Below are positions 8,156 to 17,323 of a stretch of DNA of 64,000 nucleotides, piece by piece. The DNA is taken from contig NZ_JQKD01000011.1 of assembly GCF_000745855.1 (NCBI RefSeq), positions 1-64,000 of the forward strand, given 5' to 3'. A model generated the notes under the pieces. The model was not told the DNA's origin. It searched no databases and saw only the letters and a list, made by a program, of their open reading frames with translations. This DNA comes from Xenophilus azovorans DSM 13620 (GTDB taxonomy: Bacteria > Pseudomonadota > Gammaproteobacteria > Burkholderiales > Burkholderiaceae_C). Position 1 is the first letter of the stretch, and every line of letters begins with the position of its first letter. The position numbers and the translations under genes are program-made.

Positions 8156-8890
8156 AGGCATTTCCGATGTAGGTGTGGCGGCGGGATCGCGGGCCGCGAG
8201 CATGTCCATGGCCGACAGCAAGGCATCGCCCTCGATCGGACCCTGCAGCAGGATAGCCTTGCCGGTTTCGCGATCGTGTAGCCGCAGCGACGGCGTGGCG
8301 GTCACGCCGCTGTTCGTGGCTTCCGCAGTTTGGGCGCGAATCGCCGCGTCGGGCCGCTCGCTCGCGATGCACTGCTCGATGGGTGGCGTAAGGTCGGGGT
8401 AGCGCAGGTCCTCGGGCAAGCCCTGACCGTCGCTGCGCGTGTGGGCATATACCCACTCGACGGCCTGCCAGAAGGCGGCATGACCGCTGGCTTGGCCCGC
8501 GCATTCCGCCAGGCGCGCTTCCGCGGACGCGGCCGGCTCATGCGCTGCCAACGGGAGGTGATGCCATTGCAAGGCCACGTCCGCATTGCCGGCCACCCAA
8601 CGCTTGAGCACTGGGAAATAGGACCGGCAGAACGGGCATTCGAGGTCCGCGTAGAGCGTCAGCGTGAAGCGTCCTTCCGGATTGCCCATCTGCCACGGAG
8701 GCCCAGCCACCTGCGTCTCGCTGACTGGCGCTGAAGTCTGAGGCGTGGACTGCCCGGGCCAACGGGACACGAGCCAGATCAGCAGCAGTGCAACCAGCGC
8801 TGCGGCCACTGTCCAAGGCCAGCTGGGCCGCCAGTGCCGACGGCGGAACGCCTGCACCTGCATCGGAATGGAAGGACGTTTCTGTTCCAT
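8126..8890 (-). CDS. Membrane-anchored DsbA-like thiol oxidoreductase
   Basis: A 254-residue protein with a single membrane anchor (about residues 28-44) and a periplasmic thioredoxin/DsbA domain. The active site reads ECPFCRS (about residues 85-91) and a cis-Pro region is visible at GVTATPSL. It should catalyse or correct disulphides in the Cys-rich exported transfer proteins of the same operon. GGAGAACGCC precedes the ATG. Its C-terminal codons coincide with hairpins P1 and P2 of RNA copy A, giving the tail MPADVVGDMPR. Confidence 0.88.
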   Translation of the reverse strand: MEQKRPSIPMQVQAFRRRHWRPSWPWTVAAALVALLLIWLVSRWPGQSTPQTSAPVSETQVAGPPWQMGNPEGRFTLTLYADLECPFCRSYFPVLKRWVAGNADVALQWHHLPLAAHEPAASAEARLAECAGQASGHAAFWQAVEWVYAHTRSDGQGLPEDLRYPDLTPPIEQCIASERPDAAIRAQTAEATNSGVTATPSLRLHDRETGKAILLQGPIEGDALLSAMDMLAARDPAATPTSEMPADVVGDMPR

Positions 8891-8914
8891 GGCGTTCTCC
8901 GGTGTACGGCAGAT

Positions 8915-11806
8915 TCAGGGCAGGTCCAGGGTCGGCGACTCGATGCCACGTGCCCGGTCGATCTTCTCAGCCACCTTGAAGGCGGCATCCAGCTCGCTGA
9001 CGCCGTGCTGCTGCATGAGTTGGTAGCGTTCTGCCTTCTCCTCGGGCTCGGTTTGCGCGAGCGCGAGGTAGAGACTTGGCGGCACGGCGCGGAACAGCAC
9101 TTCCATGCTCTTGGAGAGGATGACGCCCTCGGTGAACTTGCCCGCTTCCTTGCGTGCGGAGAGCATCAGCGCCTTCTGCGCCGGCGAGAGTTCGCGGAAG
9201 CGCGCGATCTTCTCCACCTCGTCCGGCGGCATCGACAGGCACACCCACCACTCGATCATGTTGAGCATCGGCTCCGCTGCACGTGGCAGGTCGTCGATGT
9301 TCTGCGTCGCCAGCCAGAACCAGGCGCCCAACTTGCGCCACATTTTTGTAATTTTCACGACATAGGGCGCGAGCAGCGGGTTCTTGGTGATGATGTGACC
9401 TTCGTCGGTCACGTTGACGATCGGCCGTCCCAGGTACTGGTCGCGCTCGGCGATGTTGTTCACCGTGCTGATCAGGCTGATGTAGGCGATGGAGAGCTGC
9501 GCGTTGTAGCCCTCGCGGGCATAGGTCGCCAGATCGACCAGCGTGATGTCGGCCTCGGGCCACGGCGTGCCGTCGCGGTCGAACATCTCGCCGTCCGTGC
9601 CTTGGCAGAACATGTCCATCGCGTCCGCCATCTCCAGCAGCCGCGCACGGCGCATCTCGGGCAACGTCGGGTCCTGGCCACGGGTGCGCAGTGCATTGCG
9701 CACATCGCGCGTGAGCACGGTGCGCTTCTCCGCCACGCAATGTTCGGCGGCGTCGAGGATGCACTGGCGGATCAGCGAGCGGTCGGCCCGCGTCATCCGC
9801 GCTTCTTCCTTGTCTTCGCCGCCCGTGATCATCAGCCGTGCCGTGATCTCCAGTTCGCCGAGCACGTCGCGCTGCTCATCCGCCTCCATGGCCGAGGCAT
9901 CCGGTGGCAGGTCTTCGTCCAGGGCATCGGCATCGAGCGTCTGCACGTCGCTGGGCGTTTCGATCAGCCGGCGTGCGTCGGCGAACGGCGCCAGGCTGAT
10001 GCCCGATCCGGGGGCCAGCTTGACCCGGTTCACGGTCAGGCCCAGGCGCCGCGCGAAGTCGCTGAACAGGCCGAAGCTGTTGCCGGCTTCCACGATGAAA
10101 AGCCGCGGCCGGTAGATGGCCGTCACCTGGTTCAGCAGGTTGTTGAGTGTGGCGGACTTCCCCGAGCCGGTGGGGCCAAATAGAAACAGATGGGCATTCA
10201 TCTGCCGATCCAACCTGTTCAAGGGGTCGAACGTAATCGGGCCGCCGCCGCGATTGAACATCGTGATGCCGGGATGCCCCGTGCCCTGGGCGCGGCCCCA
10301 CACCGGCGACAGGTTCGCCGCATGCTGGGCGAACATCAGTTGCGTGTACCACCGGCGCCGATCCTGGCCGGGGTTGTAGCAGCACGGCAGCCAGCGCAGG
10401 TAGCTGTTGAGCGGCGCCACCTCGTCGTCCTCGCGCACCGGCTGCAGGCCGGCGTTGAGCATCACGTTCGCGAGGTCCAGGCCGCGCCGATCCAGTTCCG
10501 CCTCGTCGCGCCCGCGTAGGTAGAACGCCAGAGTGCCCCGGTAGAGCTTGTGCGCGCTGCCGATCAGGGAGCGGGCTTCATGCACGTCCTTGAGCGTCTG
10601 CTCCGACGCCAGCGTCTCGCCCACAGCTTTCTTCGCCAGATGGTTGAGGTCCGATTCGAGGACGTCCTGCGGCGTGGCGACCATCGTGAGACACATCAAG
10701 GTGTCCTCGGGCATCTGGTCGAACAGCGTGTTGATCGCGTCCCCCTTGCGGGTCTCGCCGGTCAGGTGCCCGGTGCCGGGCGGCATGCGCAGCCGGTCGG
10801 TGATCAGCACGCGGTGCGGCATGCCGTCGAAGTACCAGGCCCCTTGCGCCACGTCCGAGCGCGGCTGCCCAAAGAACAGCCGCTGGCTGAAATCCCGCCC
10901 GCTCGCCAGCTCGATCTCGCCGGCCTCGCTTTCCTCGGTACTGTCCGGATAGCGCGCCAACGCGTAGAAGCGCTCCCGGTCCTCCACCCCAGGCCCGAGC
11001 AGCGTGGGGCGCGGGTTGAACCACCGCAGCAGCCAGTCGTGGACGTCGGCCGCGACCATGCGCCGGGCCTGGATGCCGGCGTTCGCCAGGCCGCCGCACA
11101 GGCGGTCGCAGACGATGCCCAGCATCTGCTCGGGTGTCTGGCCGCGGCGGTTTGCCTGTCCCTGTCCGCTCGCGCGGCGGTACACCACCATGCGCACGCG
11201 CCGCGTCTGGCCGCGCCAGCGCAGCCGCGTGACCACCGTGTCCTCGAACAGGCCGCCGGGCTTGGCCACAGCGCGCAGGTGGTGGCCGAAGAAGCGCAGG
11301 TAGAACTCGGTGAACGCCGAGCCGCGCGCACGTGGCTGCACGTAATCGCGCAAGGTCTGCATGTACTGGTCGAAGCTCGGTTCGTCCTGGGCATAGAGCT
11401 GGAGCACCCACGGGTTCTCGTCCAGTTCATCGAAACTGTCCTGAAGCGCGTTTTCCAGGGCGTCGCGGGCATGCGCGAGCCAGCCAGGCTCCCGGCCCTC
11501 GGTGCCCAGCGGCACCAGCTCGTAGAACGCCGCCACCGATTGGCCGTCCTCCAGGAGCATCGATTTCGACTCGGGCATGAACTCCACCCAGGGCAGCAGT
11601 TCCACGAAGGACGGCGCAACGTCGTACAGCGCCTGCTCGTCGGCCACGGTCGCTGGCTTGCGGCCGTGGACTGCCGAACCGGGTTCGGGGATGCCGGCCT
11701 GGCGCAAGGCCTCGACGTGGCGCTGCCAGCTGTCCGGCTGCTCATCGCTGGCCGGGCTACTGGAGCCGGCGCCGGCCAGCTTCGGCCATGGGAGTTTCCA
11801 CCGCAT
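8915..11806 (-). CDS. traC: Conjugative transfer ATPase, TraC/VirB4 family (TIGR03744)
   Basis: A 963-residue cytoplasmic ATPase that powers the type IV secretion machine. Walker A reads FGPTGSGKSATL near residues 540-551, and a Walker-B-like region with IVNVTDEGH lies near residue 800. The long N-terminal half carries the VirB4/TraC domain. Length is typical for the PFL_4706 family. Its start overlaps the stop of the upstream lipoprotein gene. It is intact and the best-conserved anchor of the operon. Confidence 0.95.
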   Translation of the reverse strand: MRWKLPWPKLAGAGSSSPASDEQPDSWQRHVEALRQAGIPEPGSAVHGRKPATVADEQALYDVAPSFVELLPWVEFMPESKSMLLEDGQSVAAFYELVPLGTEGREPGWLAHARDALENALQDSFDELDENPWVLQLYAQDEPSFDQYMQTLRDYVQPRARGSAFTEFYLRFFGHHLRAVAKPGGLFEDTVVTRLRWRGQTRRVRMVVYRRASGQGQANRRGQTPEQMLGIVCDRLCGGLANAGIQARRMVAADVHDWLLRWFNPRPTLLGPGVEDRERFYALARYPDSTEESEAGEIELASGRDFSQRLFFGQPRSDVAQGAWYFDGMPHRVLITDRLRMPPGTGHLTGETRKGDAINTLFDQMPEDTLMCLTMVATPQDVLESDLNHLAKKAVGETLASEQTLKDVHEARSLIGSAHKLYRGTLAFYLRGRDEAELDRRGLDLANVMLNAGLQPVREDDEVAPLNSYLRWLPCCYNPGQDRRRWYTQLMFAQHAANLSPVWGRAQGTGHPGITMFNRGGGPITFDPLNRLDRQMNAHLFLFGPTGSGKSATLNNLLNQVTAIYRPRLFIVEAGNSFGLFSDFARRLGLTVNRVKLAPGSGISLAPFADARRLIETPSDVQTLDADALDEDLPPDASAMEADEQRDVLGELEITARLMITGGEDKEEARMTRADRSLIRQCILDAAEHCVAEKRTVLTRDVRNALRTRGQDPTLPEMRRARLLEMADAMDMFCQGTDGEMFDRDGTPWPEADITLVDLATYAREGYNAQLSIAYISLISTVNNIAERDQYLGRPIVNVTDEGHIITKNPLLAPYVVKITKMWRKLGAWFWLATQNIDDLPRAAEPMLNMIEWWVCLSMPPDEVEKIARFRELSPAQKALMLSARKEAGKFTEGVILSKSMEVLFRAVPPSLYLALAQTEPEEKAERYQLMQQHGVSELDAAFKVAEKIDRARGIESPTLDLP

Positions 11807-12255
11807 CAGTAGTCCTCCACGCGCTCGCCCGGCATCGCGTACTGGATGCGCTGGTAGAGCGGGAAGACGGTCGTGTAGCCGGGCACCGGCACGGGATCGG
11901 TGCCGGCCAGGTGCGGGTACACGTACATCACGAGATCGGGATTGGGCAGGCGCTGGAACTGGCGGTGGACCTCATTGCGCGCGGTGCGCGTGTAGCGCAT
12001 CTGCTCGACAGGTGCGGCCTGCACGTCGGCGTCGGTCAGGGGCCGACGCAGGCTCTGGCGCGCGTCGAGCAGCTGGCGGCCGGCGTTCCGTCCGGCTGCG
12101 CCACCGCCGTCGCCGGCCTCCTGCTGCCAGATGTCCATCATCGTGCGGTCACCGTGGGTCAGCAGCTTTTCCTTGCTGGTGGCGCAGCCGCCAAGCACCG
12201 CGACGGCGAGGGCCAGTGCCAGGCCACGGGCCAGGTTAGTCAAGTTCGAGTGCAT
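11806..12255 (-). CDS. ICE lipoprotein TIGR03751 (PFL_4707 family, VirB7/TraV-like context)
   Basis: A 149-residue lipoprotein: the signal peptide ends in the lipobox VLGGC at about residue 23. The rest is hydrophilic, with a helical DARQSLRRPL stretch and a C-terminal PVPGYTTVFPLYQRIQYAMPGE. Together with TIGR03752 and TIGR03749 it occupies the place of the outer-membrane core complex (TraV, TraB, TraK analogues). Start and stop overlap both neighbours. Confidence 0.9.
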   Translation of the reverse strand: MHSNLTNLARGLALALAVAVLGGCATSKEKLLTHGDRTMMDIWQQEAGDGGGAAGRNAGRQLLDARQSLRRPLTDADVQAAPVEQMRYTRTARNEVHRQFQRLPNPDLVMYVYPHLAGTDPVPVPGYTTVFPLYQRIQYAMPGERVEDY

Positions 12256-13666
12256 GGCTTTCTCCTGCGCGGTGATCGACCTTGCGGCCTTCGGGATCGA
12301 AGTCGATGGCGAGCGGCTTTTCGAGGTGGACGGCCACCTTGGCGCCGGGCTGAACATAGACGGCGGCGAATGCCTGGCCGTACAACTTGTTGACCCAGGC
12401 CGACATGTCCCGCACGCCGCCCGCCAGAATCTGGCCGACCGCTTCCTGGCCGGTGATGCCCACGGTGCCGATGGAGCCGTCCGAGCCGACATAGGACATG
12501 CGGCCGCTGTCGCTCTCGATGAGCGAGGCCACACCGGCACCGGCCGCGGTGATCAGGGCCTGCGAGCCGAGGTATTGCTGGGCGTTGCTGCGCCGCTCGC
12601 CGCTGACGCACGGGATGCCGTGGGGATCGCTGATCCAGCCCAAGCCCCCACTTTGAGAGTTCTGCTGTTGGTTGTCCTGCTGGTTGCCCTCGCGGTCTTC
12701 GGGGATCGTGCGGATCGTGCCGTCGTGGAAGACGAACGTGATGCTGCGCACCTGACCGCGCACGCACGACAGCGTCCAGTCGCCCGAGGCGGTGCCGCTG
12801 AACACGGCGCCGGCCACGTCGGGAATGTCGATGCCATTGGCGGTCAGGTTGTCCGGCCCGACCAGGACTTTGAACGGATAGGGATCATTGACCGTGCCGT
12901 CGATCGGCACGCGGCCGATCAGCGCGGTCATGGCGACCGAACCCATGAGCGTGGAGTTGGTCGGCACGGTATAGACCGGCTTGGCACTCTTGACCCCGGC
13001 GGCGCGGGCGCCCGCGTTGGCCACGGTTTCCGCGGTGGTTTCGAGCGTGCTCTGCGCCGGGCCGAAGCTCGTGGGGAAGCTCATGCCGCCGCTCGCGCCA
13101 CGCCCCCCGTTGCGCCCCTCGGCGGGCTTTGCGTGGTCCGGCTCGACCCACCGCACGCCGCCCTCCATGCCGGCCTCGTCGCCGCCCTGCAGCCCCAAGC
13201 CCACGGGCAGGTCCGCATGGCCGCCGCCGCGCCCGCCGATGCTGTCCAGGCGCCGCTGCAGGTCGGCGAGCAGCCCTTCGGTCTGCTGGCGCGCGCTGGC
13301 CGCCTGCTCCTGGTCGCGGCGCAGGTTGGACCGCTCGGATTCGAGCGCCGAGTTGATGCGCTGGTCGATGGAGTTTTCGCGCTGACGCAGCCGCTGGTTC
13401 TCTTCACGCTGGGACTTGTTGTCCGAGAGCGCGGTCTGAAGCTCGGTGCGCAACTGCTTCACCTGCGCCACCAAGGTCGCCACGGTGTCGCGCGGGGTAT
13501 CGCCCTCGATGCCGAGAGCCTTCATTTCATCGGGCGTGAGCTGGGCGCCGTTGTCCTCCGCGGGTGGCGCCGTGCTGCCTCCACCCGAGAACAGCCGGAT
13601 ACCGACGAACAGCACCAGGATGGCGACAGGGATCATCAGCCACTTGAGCAGGCCGTTACTGCGCAT
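12236..13666 (-). CDS. ICE protein TIGR03752 (PFL_4705 family, TraB/VirB10-like)
   Basis: A 476-residue inner-membrane-anchored protein. A single N-terminal membrane segment (about residues 8-26) is followed by a coiled coil (about 60-150, rich in Q, R and L), a Gly-rich linker and a C-terminal domain like the VirB10/TraB beta-barrel region. It should bridge inner and outer membrane in the transfer channel. It overlaps the lipoprotein gene by 20 bases and the upstream gene by 11. Confidence 0.9.
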   Translation of the reverse strand: MRSNGLLKWLMIPVAILVLFVGIRLFSGGGSTAPPAEDNGAQLTPDEMKALGIEGDTPRDTVATLVAQVKQLRTELQTALSDNKSQREENQRLRQRENSIDQRINSALESERSNLRRDQEQAASARQQTEGLLADLQRRLDSIGGRGGGHADLPVGLGLQGGDEAGMEGGVRWVEPDHAKPAEGRNGGRGASGGMSFPTSFGPAQSTLETTAETVANAGARAAGVKSAKPVYTVPTNSTLMGSVAMTALIGRVPIDGTVNDPYPFKVLVGPDNLTANGIDIPDVAGAVFSGTASGDWTLSCVRGQVRSITFVFHDGTIRTIPEDREGNQQDNQQQNSQSGGLGWISDPHGIPCVSGERRSNAQQYLGSQALITAAGAGVASLIESDSGRMSYVGSDGSIGTVGITGQEAVGQILAGGVRDMSAWVNKLYGQAFAAVYVQPGAKVAVHLEKPLAIDFDPEGRKVDHRAGESHALELD

Positions 13667-14564
13667 GGCGGGCCTCCTTGGTGTTCTCGTCGCCGTCCGG
13701 CTGCGGCAGATGCAGGGCAGGGTCGAAGCGGTGAATCGCCGGCAGCAGCGACTGCGCGAGGCCGCGGCCGCGCGTGACCAGGTACAGGACGGTCGTGTCC
13801 TCGGGCGTGCCGCGCGGGCCCAGCGCCTCGTGCTGGAAGGTGGCGGTGAGGAAATCGCCTTGCAGCACGCGCGGGTCGAGCGTGATCCAGCCGCCGCTGC
13901 CGTTGGTCAGGCGCACGGCTGTGACCCACTGGTCCTCCAGGCGCCACGACGCGAGCGCGACCGCGCGCACGGGCAGCGTTGGCATCAGTGTGTCCAGGTC
14001 GAGGTCGCGGGGCAGGTTGACCCGCATGACGCCCGGCAGCGGCTCCACGGTGCGCAACGGCGCGTAGAGGTTCTGCGCGGCGAAGCGCGTCAGGACGACA
14101 GGGACCGGGGTTTCGCGCCGCGCGGTCCGAGCACCTGCCTGGGCACGTGCTGGGGCATCGTCGGCGCCGCCTGCCTGATCGCCGTAGCGCGCTGGAGTGC
14201 TGCTGCCCTCGACGATGCGCACCGGCTCCAGCTCGGCCTCGCCGTCCTTGGGTGGTTCGGCCGCGATGTCCAGCAGGATCAGCGCGCCCGTGTCGGCGTC
14301 CTGCAGTTGCAACCGCGTGGGCTCGATCGGCTCGCTGGCGCGCAGGTACACCGCGCCGCCCGCGCTCTGTACGCGGAGGCGCTCGCCCACGCCCGCGGGC
14401 ACGCCCACGCGCACGTCCCGGTCGATGAACACGATGCGTTCCTGACCGACCTTCAGCGGCACTGCCAGCGGCATGCGCTCCCAGCGCAGGATTTCCACTG
14501 CATGGGCGACGGGTGCCGCGGCCACGGCCAGCAGTCCCAGCAGCGCGAGTACAGGGTGCTTCAT
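13656..14564 (-). CDS. ICE protein TIGR03749 (PFL_4704 family, TraK-like)
   Basis: A 302-residue secreted protein with a clear signal peptide ending VAHAVE (about residue 22). The mature N-terminal beta-rich region (ILRWERMPLAVPLKVGQE) resembles TraK/VirB9-type secretins. GGAGG precedes the ATG at 14564; the open frame continues upstream without a plausible start signal. Conserved in position between TIGR03746 and TIGR03752. Confidence 0.88.
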   Translation of the reverse strand: MKHPVLALLGLLAVAAAPVAHAVEILRWERMPLAVPLKVGQERIVFIDRDVRVGVPAGVGERLRVQSAGGAVYLRASEPIEPTRLQLQDADTGALILLDIAAEPPKDGEAELEPVRIVEGSSTPARYGDQAGGADDAPARAQAGARTARRETPVPVVLTRFAAQNLYAPLRTVEPLPGVMRVNLPRDLDLDTLMPTLPVRAVALASWRLEDQWVTAVRLTNGSGGWITLDPRVLQGDFLTATFQHEALGPRGTPEDTTVLYLVTRGRGLAQSLLPAIHRFDPALHLPQPDGDENTKEARHAQ

Positions 14565-15253
14565 GGGGTGTTTCCTCCTTGAGGCGCTTGCGGAGACAGG
14601 CCACTCGGCGCCGGGCGCGTCGGCTCCGGTGCACTGATGCGCTGGGGCGCGCCGTCGTAGCAGTCCAGCGCCAGGCCGAACGGGTTGCGGGCGGGATCGA
14701 CATCCACCCGCGTGACCTTGATCGGATAGCGCACCAGGGCGCGCTTGACCTGCTCGGCGCCGTAGTACTCGTCCGCCGTGATGTCCAGCGTCACCACCCA
14801 GTCGCGGTCGGACACGGTGCGCACGCGTGCCGTGGGGTCGTCGCCATAGCCGCGGCCGGGAATCTCGTAGATGCCGCGCACGCGCTGGCGCAGCTCGCCG
14901 GTGGAGCGGCGGTAGTCGTAGTCCGCCCGCAGGAAGGCCTGGCAGGATGGGGTGAGGTACGGCGAGAGCGTGTGGAGGTTGCGCGGGTAGTCCTCTTCGC
15001 CATTGGTCGGCCAGCGGTTCAACGTCTGGAACACGTAGAACGTGAACGCATAGACCGATTCGGGCGGCACCTCCCACCACTTGCGGGTACTGCCAGAGCG
15101 CAGGTCGGGCGGGACGTGGATGGTCAGGTCGCGCGGCGCGCTCCACCAGCCGCCGCCCATGACCAGGGCAACGACGACCAGCGCGCCCGCGCCCAGCCGC
15201 AAGGTCTTGATGTGCGCCTGCAGGTGGGCGATCTCGTTCTTGAAGCGGCTCAT
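14561..15253 (-). CDS. ICE protein TIGR03746 (PFL_4703 family, TraE/VirB8-like)
   Basis: A 230-residue bitopic membrane protein: cytoplasmic N-terminus, one membrane segment at about residues 20-38, and a periplasmic domain with the pattern seen in TraE/VirB8 analogues (VYAFTFYVFQTLNRWP). The C-terminus is Pro-rich and low in complexity. It overlaps both neighbours by four bases. Role inferred as inner-membrane scaffold of the channel. Confidence 0.88.
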   Translation of the reverse strand: MSRFKNEIAHLQAHIKTLRLGAGALVVVALVMGGGWWSAPRDLTIHVPPDLRSGSTRKWWEVPPESVYAFTFYVFQTLNRWPTNGEEDYPRNLHTLSPYLTPSCQAFLRADYDYRRSTGELRQRVRGIYEIPGRGYGDDPTARVRTVSDRDWVVTLDITADEYYGAEQVKRALVRYPIKVTRVDVDPARNPFGLALDCYDGAPQRISAPEPTRPAPSGLSPQAPQGGNTP

Positions 15254-15648
15254 CGCATGCTCCTGCGGGTGGACCAGAAGCCCGAGCGCGAGATCAGCAC
15301 ATGGCCACCAACCCAGCCTGCCATCAGCGGATGGCGCGTGACGATGCGCCATTGCAGTTGTCGATACAGCCAAGTGTCGGGACGCCCACGCTTGAGGCGG
15401 CGCAGGATGCCGCCGCCGATGAAGACGCCGAGCGCCACACCCAGGACGACGAACGTCGGCGCCAGCGCGATCGTGCGGAACACCCAGGACAGGGGCGCGC
15501 CGACCAGCAGGCCGGCGGCGCCGGACAGGCCGCAGCAAATCCAGAGTTCATCGGCGGTGAGGCCGCGCACGACAACGGGATGGCGGTTGAGCCGGTGCGG
15601 AAGGAACGTCACGGTCCCGTCCGCACGGACGTGCTGCTGCTCGGACAT
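15250..15648 (-). CDS. ICE protein TIGR03750 (PFL_4702 family, TraL/VirB3-like)
   Basis: A 132-residue protein with two close hydrophobic segments (about residues 38-60 and 64-82) flanked by charged ends, the layout of TraL/VirB3 proteins. FLPHRLNRHPVVVRGLTADE at residues 15-34 is characteristic. The start at 15648 follows an intergenic gap of 11 bp after TIGR03745. Confidence 0.88.
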   Translation of the reverse strand: MSEQQHVRADGTVTFLPHRLNRHPVVVRGLTADELWICCGLSGAAGLLVGAPLSWVFRTIALAPTFVVLGVALGVFIGGGILRRLKRGRPDTWLYRQLQWRIVTRHPLMAGWVGGHVLISRSGFWSTRRSMR

Positions 15649-15659
15649 ACCGGCCTCGC

Positions 15660-16019
15660 TTACAGGATGCCGGTAGCTTCGGTGAGCAGCCAGATGCCGA
15701 TCACCAGCAGCACGGCGCCGATGGCGACCGTGAGGCCGAACTGGCCCCACGTCTTGCGGCCGGTGTGGATCTCCGCGTAGGTCCCGTAGGCGTGGTAGCA
15801 GACGCCGATGAACATCGACGCCACCACCAGCAGGGCCACGAGCATGATGATGTCGTAGCCGTAGTTGCGGATGGTCTCCATGATGCCGTTGCCGGTGCCG
15901 CGCGTGGGGTTCTCCAATTGCGGCAGACCTTGCGCGAACGACAGCGCGGGCAGCGCTGCGGCGCCCAGGGCCACGGCGGCGCGCTGGGCAAAACGGGAAG
16001 TGAGGTTGCGGTTGTGCAT
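15660..16019 (-). CDS. ICE protein TIGR03745 (PFL_4701 family, pilin-like)
   Basis: A 119-residue protein with a signal peptide ending LSFAQ (about residue 30) and two hydrophobic segments (about 55-73 and 95-113). This matches the size and topology of a VirB2/TraA-type pilin precursor. The family is universal in this ICE class and lies next to the VirB3-like gene, as pilin genes do. Pilin identity is inferred from topology and order. Confidence 0.88.
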   Translation of the reverse strand: MHNRNLTSRFAQRAAVALGAAALPALSFAQGLPQLENPTRGTGNGIMETIRNYGYDIIMLVALLVVASMFIGVCYHAYGTYAEIHTGRKTWGQFGLTVAIGAVLLVIGIWLLTEATGIL

Positions 16020-16035
16020 GGTCGGGCCTTTCAGG

Positions 16036-16269
16036 TCAGGACAGAAGGAAGAAACTCAGGACGAGGTACATCGCGACGAAGCGGATGCAGACGCCGAGGA
16101 ACTGGCGCTGGTTGAGGCGGCTCTCGGACCACCCCACGTAGGCCGTTCGGATGGCCCAGACGCCCCACACGAGCAGGACCGCGAACACGACGCCGACCAG
16201 GACGGTCGCCATTGCGGAAGGCGCGATGCCGCTGTTGGCTTGAAATGCCGAGACCTGGGCGCCGTTCAT
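16036..16269 (-). CDS. ICE protein TIGR03758 (small membrane protein)
   Basis: A 77-residue protein with two membrane segments (about residues 17-42 and 58-76), ending LSFFLLS. It overlaps the RAQPRD gene by four bases and is followed 16 bp later by the pilin-like gene. Its family occurs only in this ICE transfer operon; function unknown. Confidence 0.86.
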   Translation of the reverse strand: MNGAQVSAFQANSGIAPSAMATVLVGVVFAVLLVWGVWAIRTAYVGWSESRLNQRQFLGVCIRFVAMYLVLSFFLLS

Positions 16270-16649
16270 TGCTTGCCCCCCGCAGTCGTCGCCGGCAGCG
16301 GCTCGGCCGCCCGCTCGGTGCGGTAGTCGCCGGCCAGTTCGGAGGGGTCGCGCGGCTGAGCGCGCGATGGCGTCAGGTGAAACTGGATGCCGGCGCGAAC
16401 GCGCGCCAGGTCAGCCAGCAGCCGCGGGTAGTCGAAGTGGTAGCGCTCGCCCGGCTGGATGGGGGCATGCGCGGCGCTGTCCGCGACGGTGCGCTCCAGC
16501 GCGTCGAGCTGGCGCAGTGCGGCGACCAGCTCCTGGCGCTGTGCCGGAGACTCGGCCAAGGCCATCTGGGACTGACCCAGCAGGAGGGCCGTCACGAGAA
16601 AAGTGGGCACGCCGCGATGCGCGGCGCGCAGCCAGATCGAAGCCACCAT
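16266..16649 (-). CDS. RAQPRD-family ICE protein
   Basis: A 127-residue exported protein whose namesake motif RAQPRD is present near residues 98-103. A signal peptide covers about residues 1-32 (ending ALAES). It is the first gene of this operon segment after the plus-strand defence island, and its start is about 140 bp from the island promoter, in the opposite direction. In relatives it directly follows TIGR03747, which here lies 7.5 kb away. Confidence 0.9.
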   Translation of the reverse strand: MVASIWLRAAHRGVPTFLVTALLLGQSQMALAESPAQRQELVAALRQLDALERTVADSAAHAPIQPGERYHFDYPRLLADLARVRAGIQFHLTPSRAQPRDPSELAGDYRTERAAEPLPATTAGGKQ

Positions 16650-16789
16650 CGCGCCATTCCTGTGTGATCAGCAATGGGGTGATCGTGGAGATCAGGGCTG
16701 TTTTAGGCCGCAAACAATAGGAACTGGCGGACGACCGGATTGGGCATACCGCGAGCGAACCTACAAAAGCCCGGGTCGAGTTTCGATTA

Positions 16790-16818
16790 TTGCGTTTTTC
16801 GAGTGTTTCGAATATGAT
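16790..16818 (+). promoter_or_regulatory. Promoter of the defence island
   Basis: A -35 box TTGCGT (16790-16795) and a -10 box TATGAT (16813-16818) are spaced by exactly 17 bp. The region is unusually AT-rich for this window. Two direct repeats, TCGAGTTTCGAT (16776-16787) and TCGAGTGTTTCGAAT near 16799-16813, overlap the promoter and could bind the HTH protein encoded just downstream. Confidence 0.7.
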
Positions 16819-16852
16819 CGGCTCTGCAACCGTTTTCGCTTAGGAGCTACCC

Positions 16853-17323
16853 ATGACCACCGCCACTGCCCAATCCAAGATGACCCTTCCCGCCGCGGGA
16901 GAGGTTAAGGCAGCCGTCCAGGGTCAACGTGCCTTGGCGGCTTACCTCGCAACCCAGTTCGAGACGCAGCACATCCAGATCTTTGATGACCACAAACAGG
17001 CTCATCAGGTGGAACTGCCTACCTCGGCTTTACGCCTGCTGGTCGACATCCTGGCCGAGTTGGCCGATGGCAATGCAGTAAAGGTGGTGCCCGTCCATGC
17101 AGAGCTGACGACCCAAGAGGCGGCGGACTTGCTCAACGTGTCCCGTCCCCATTTCGTCAAGCTGCTAGAAGATGGGGTGTTGGCATTTCATCGCACCGGC
17201 AAGCACCGCAGGGTGAGGTTCGCCGATCTGATGCAGTACAAGGAAGCGCGCGAGCGCGCCAGTGAGCAGGCGATGGCCGAACTCGCTCAGCAGTCGCAAG
17301 AGTTGGGAATGGGATACGAATGA
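16853..17323 (+). CDS. Helix-turn-helix (excisionase-type) regulator or antitoxin
   Basis: A 156-residue protein. The C-terminal half holds an excisionase-family winged HTH, visible as LTTQEAADLLNVSRPHFVKL at about residues 84-103. The remaining HTH part, HRTGKHRRVRFADLMQYK, follows. The N-terminal half is acidic and helical and probably binds the partner. AGGAG precedes the ATG. The gene overlaps the PIN gene (ATGA), so it fits the antitoxin of a PIN toxin; the direct repeats over the promoter suggest autoregulation. It may also set expression of the CBASS genes downstream. Confidence 0.8.
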   Translation: MTTATAQSKMTLPAAGEVKAAVQGQRALAAYLATQFETQHIQIFDDHKQAHQVELPTSALRLLVDILAELADGNAVKVVPVHAELTTQEAADLLNVSRPHFVKLLEDGVLAFHRTGKHRRVRFADLMQYKEARERASEQAMAELAQQSQELGMGYE

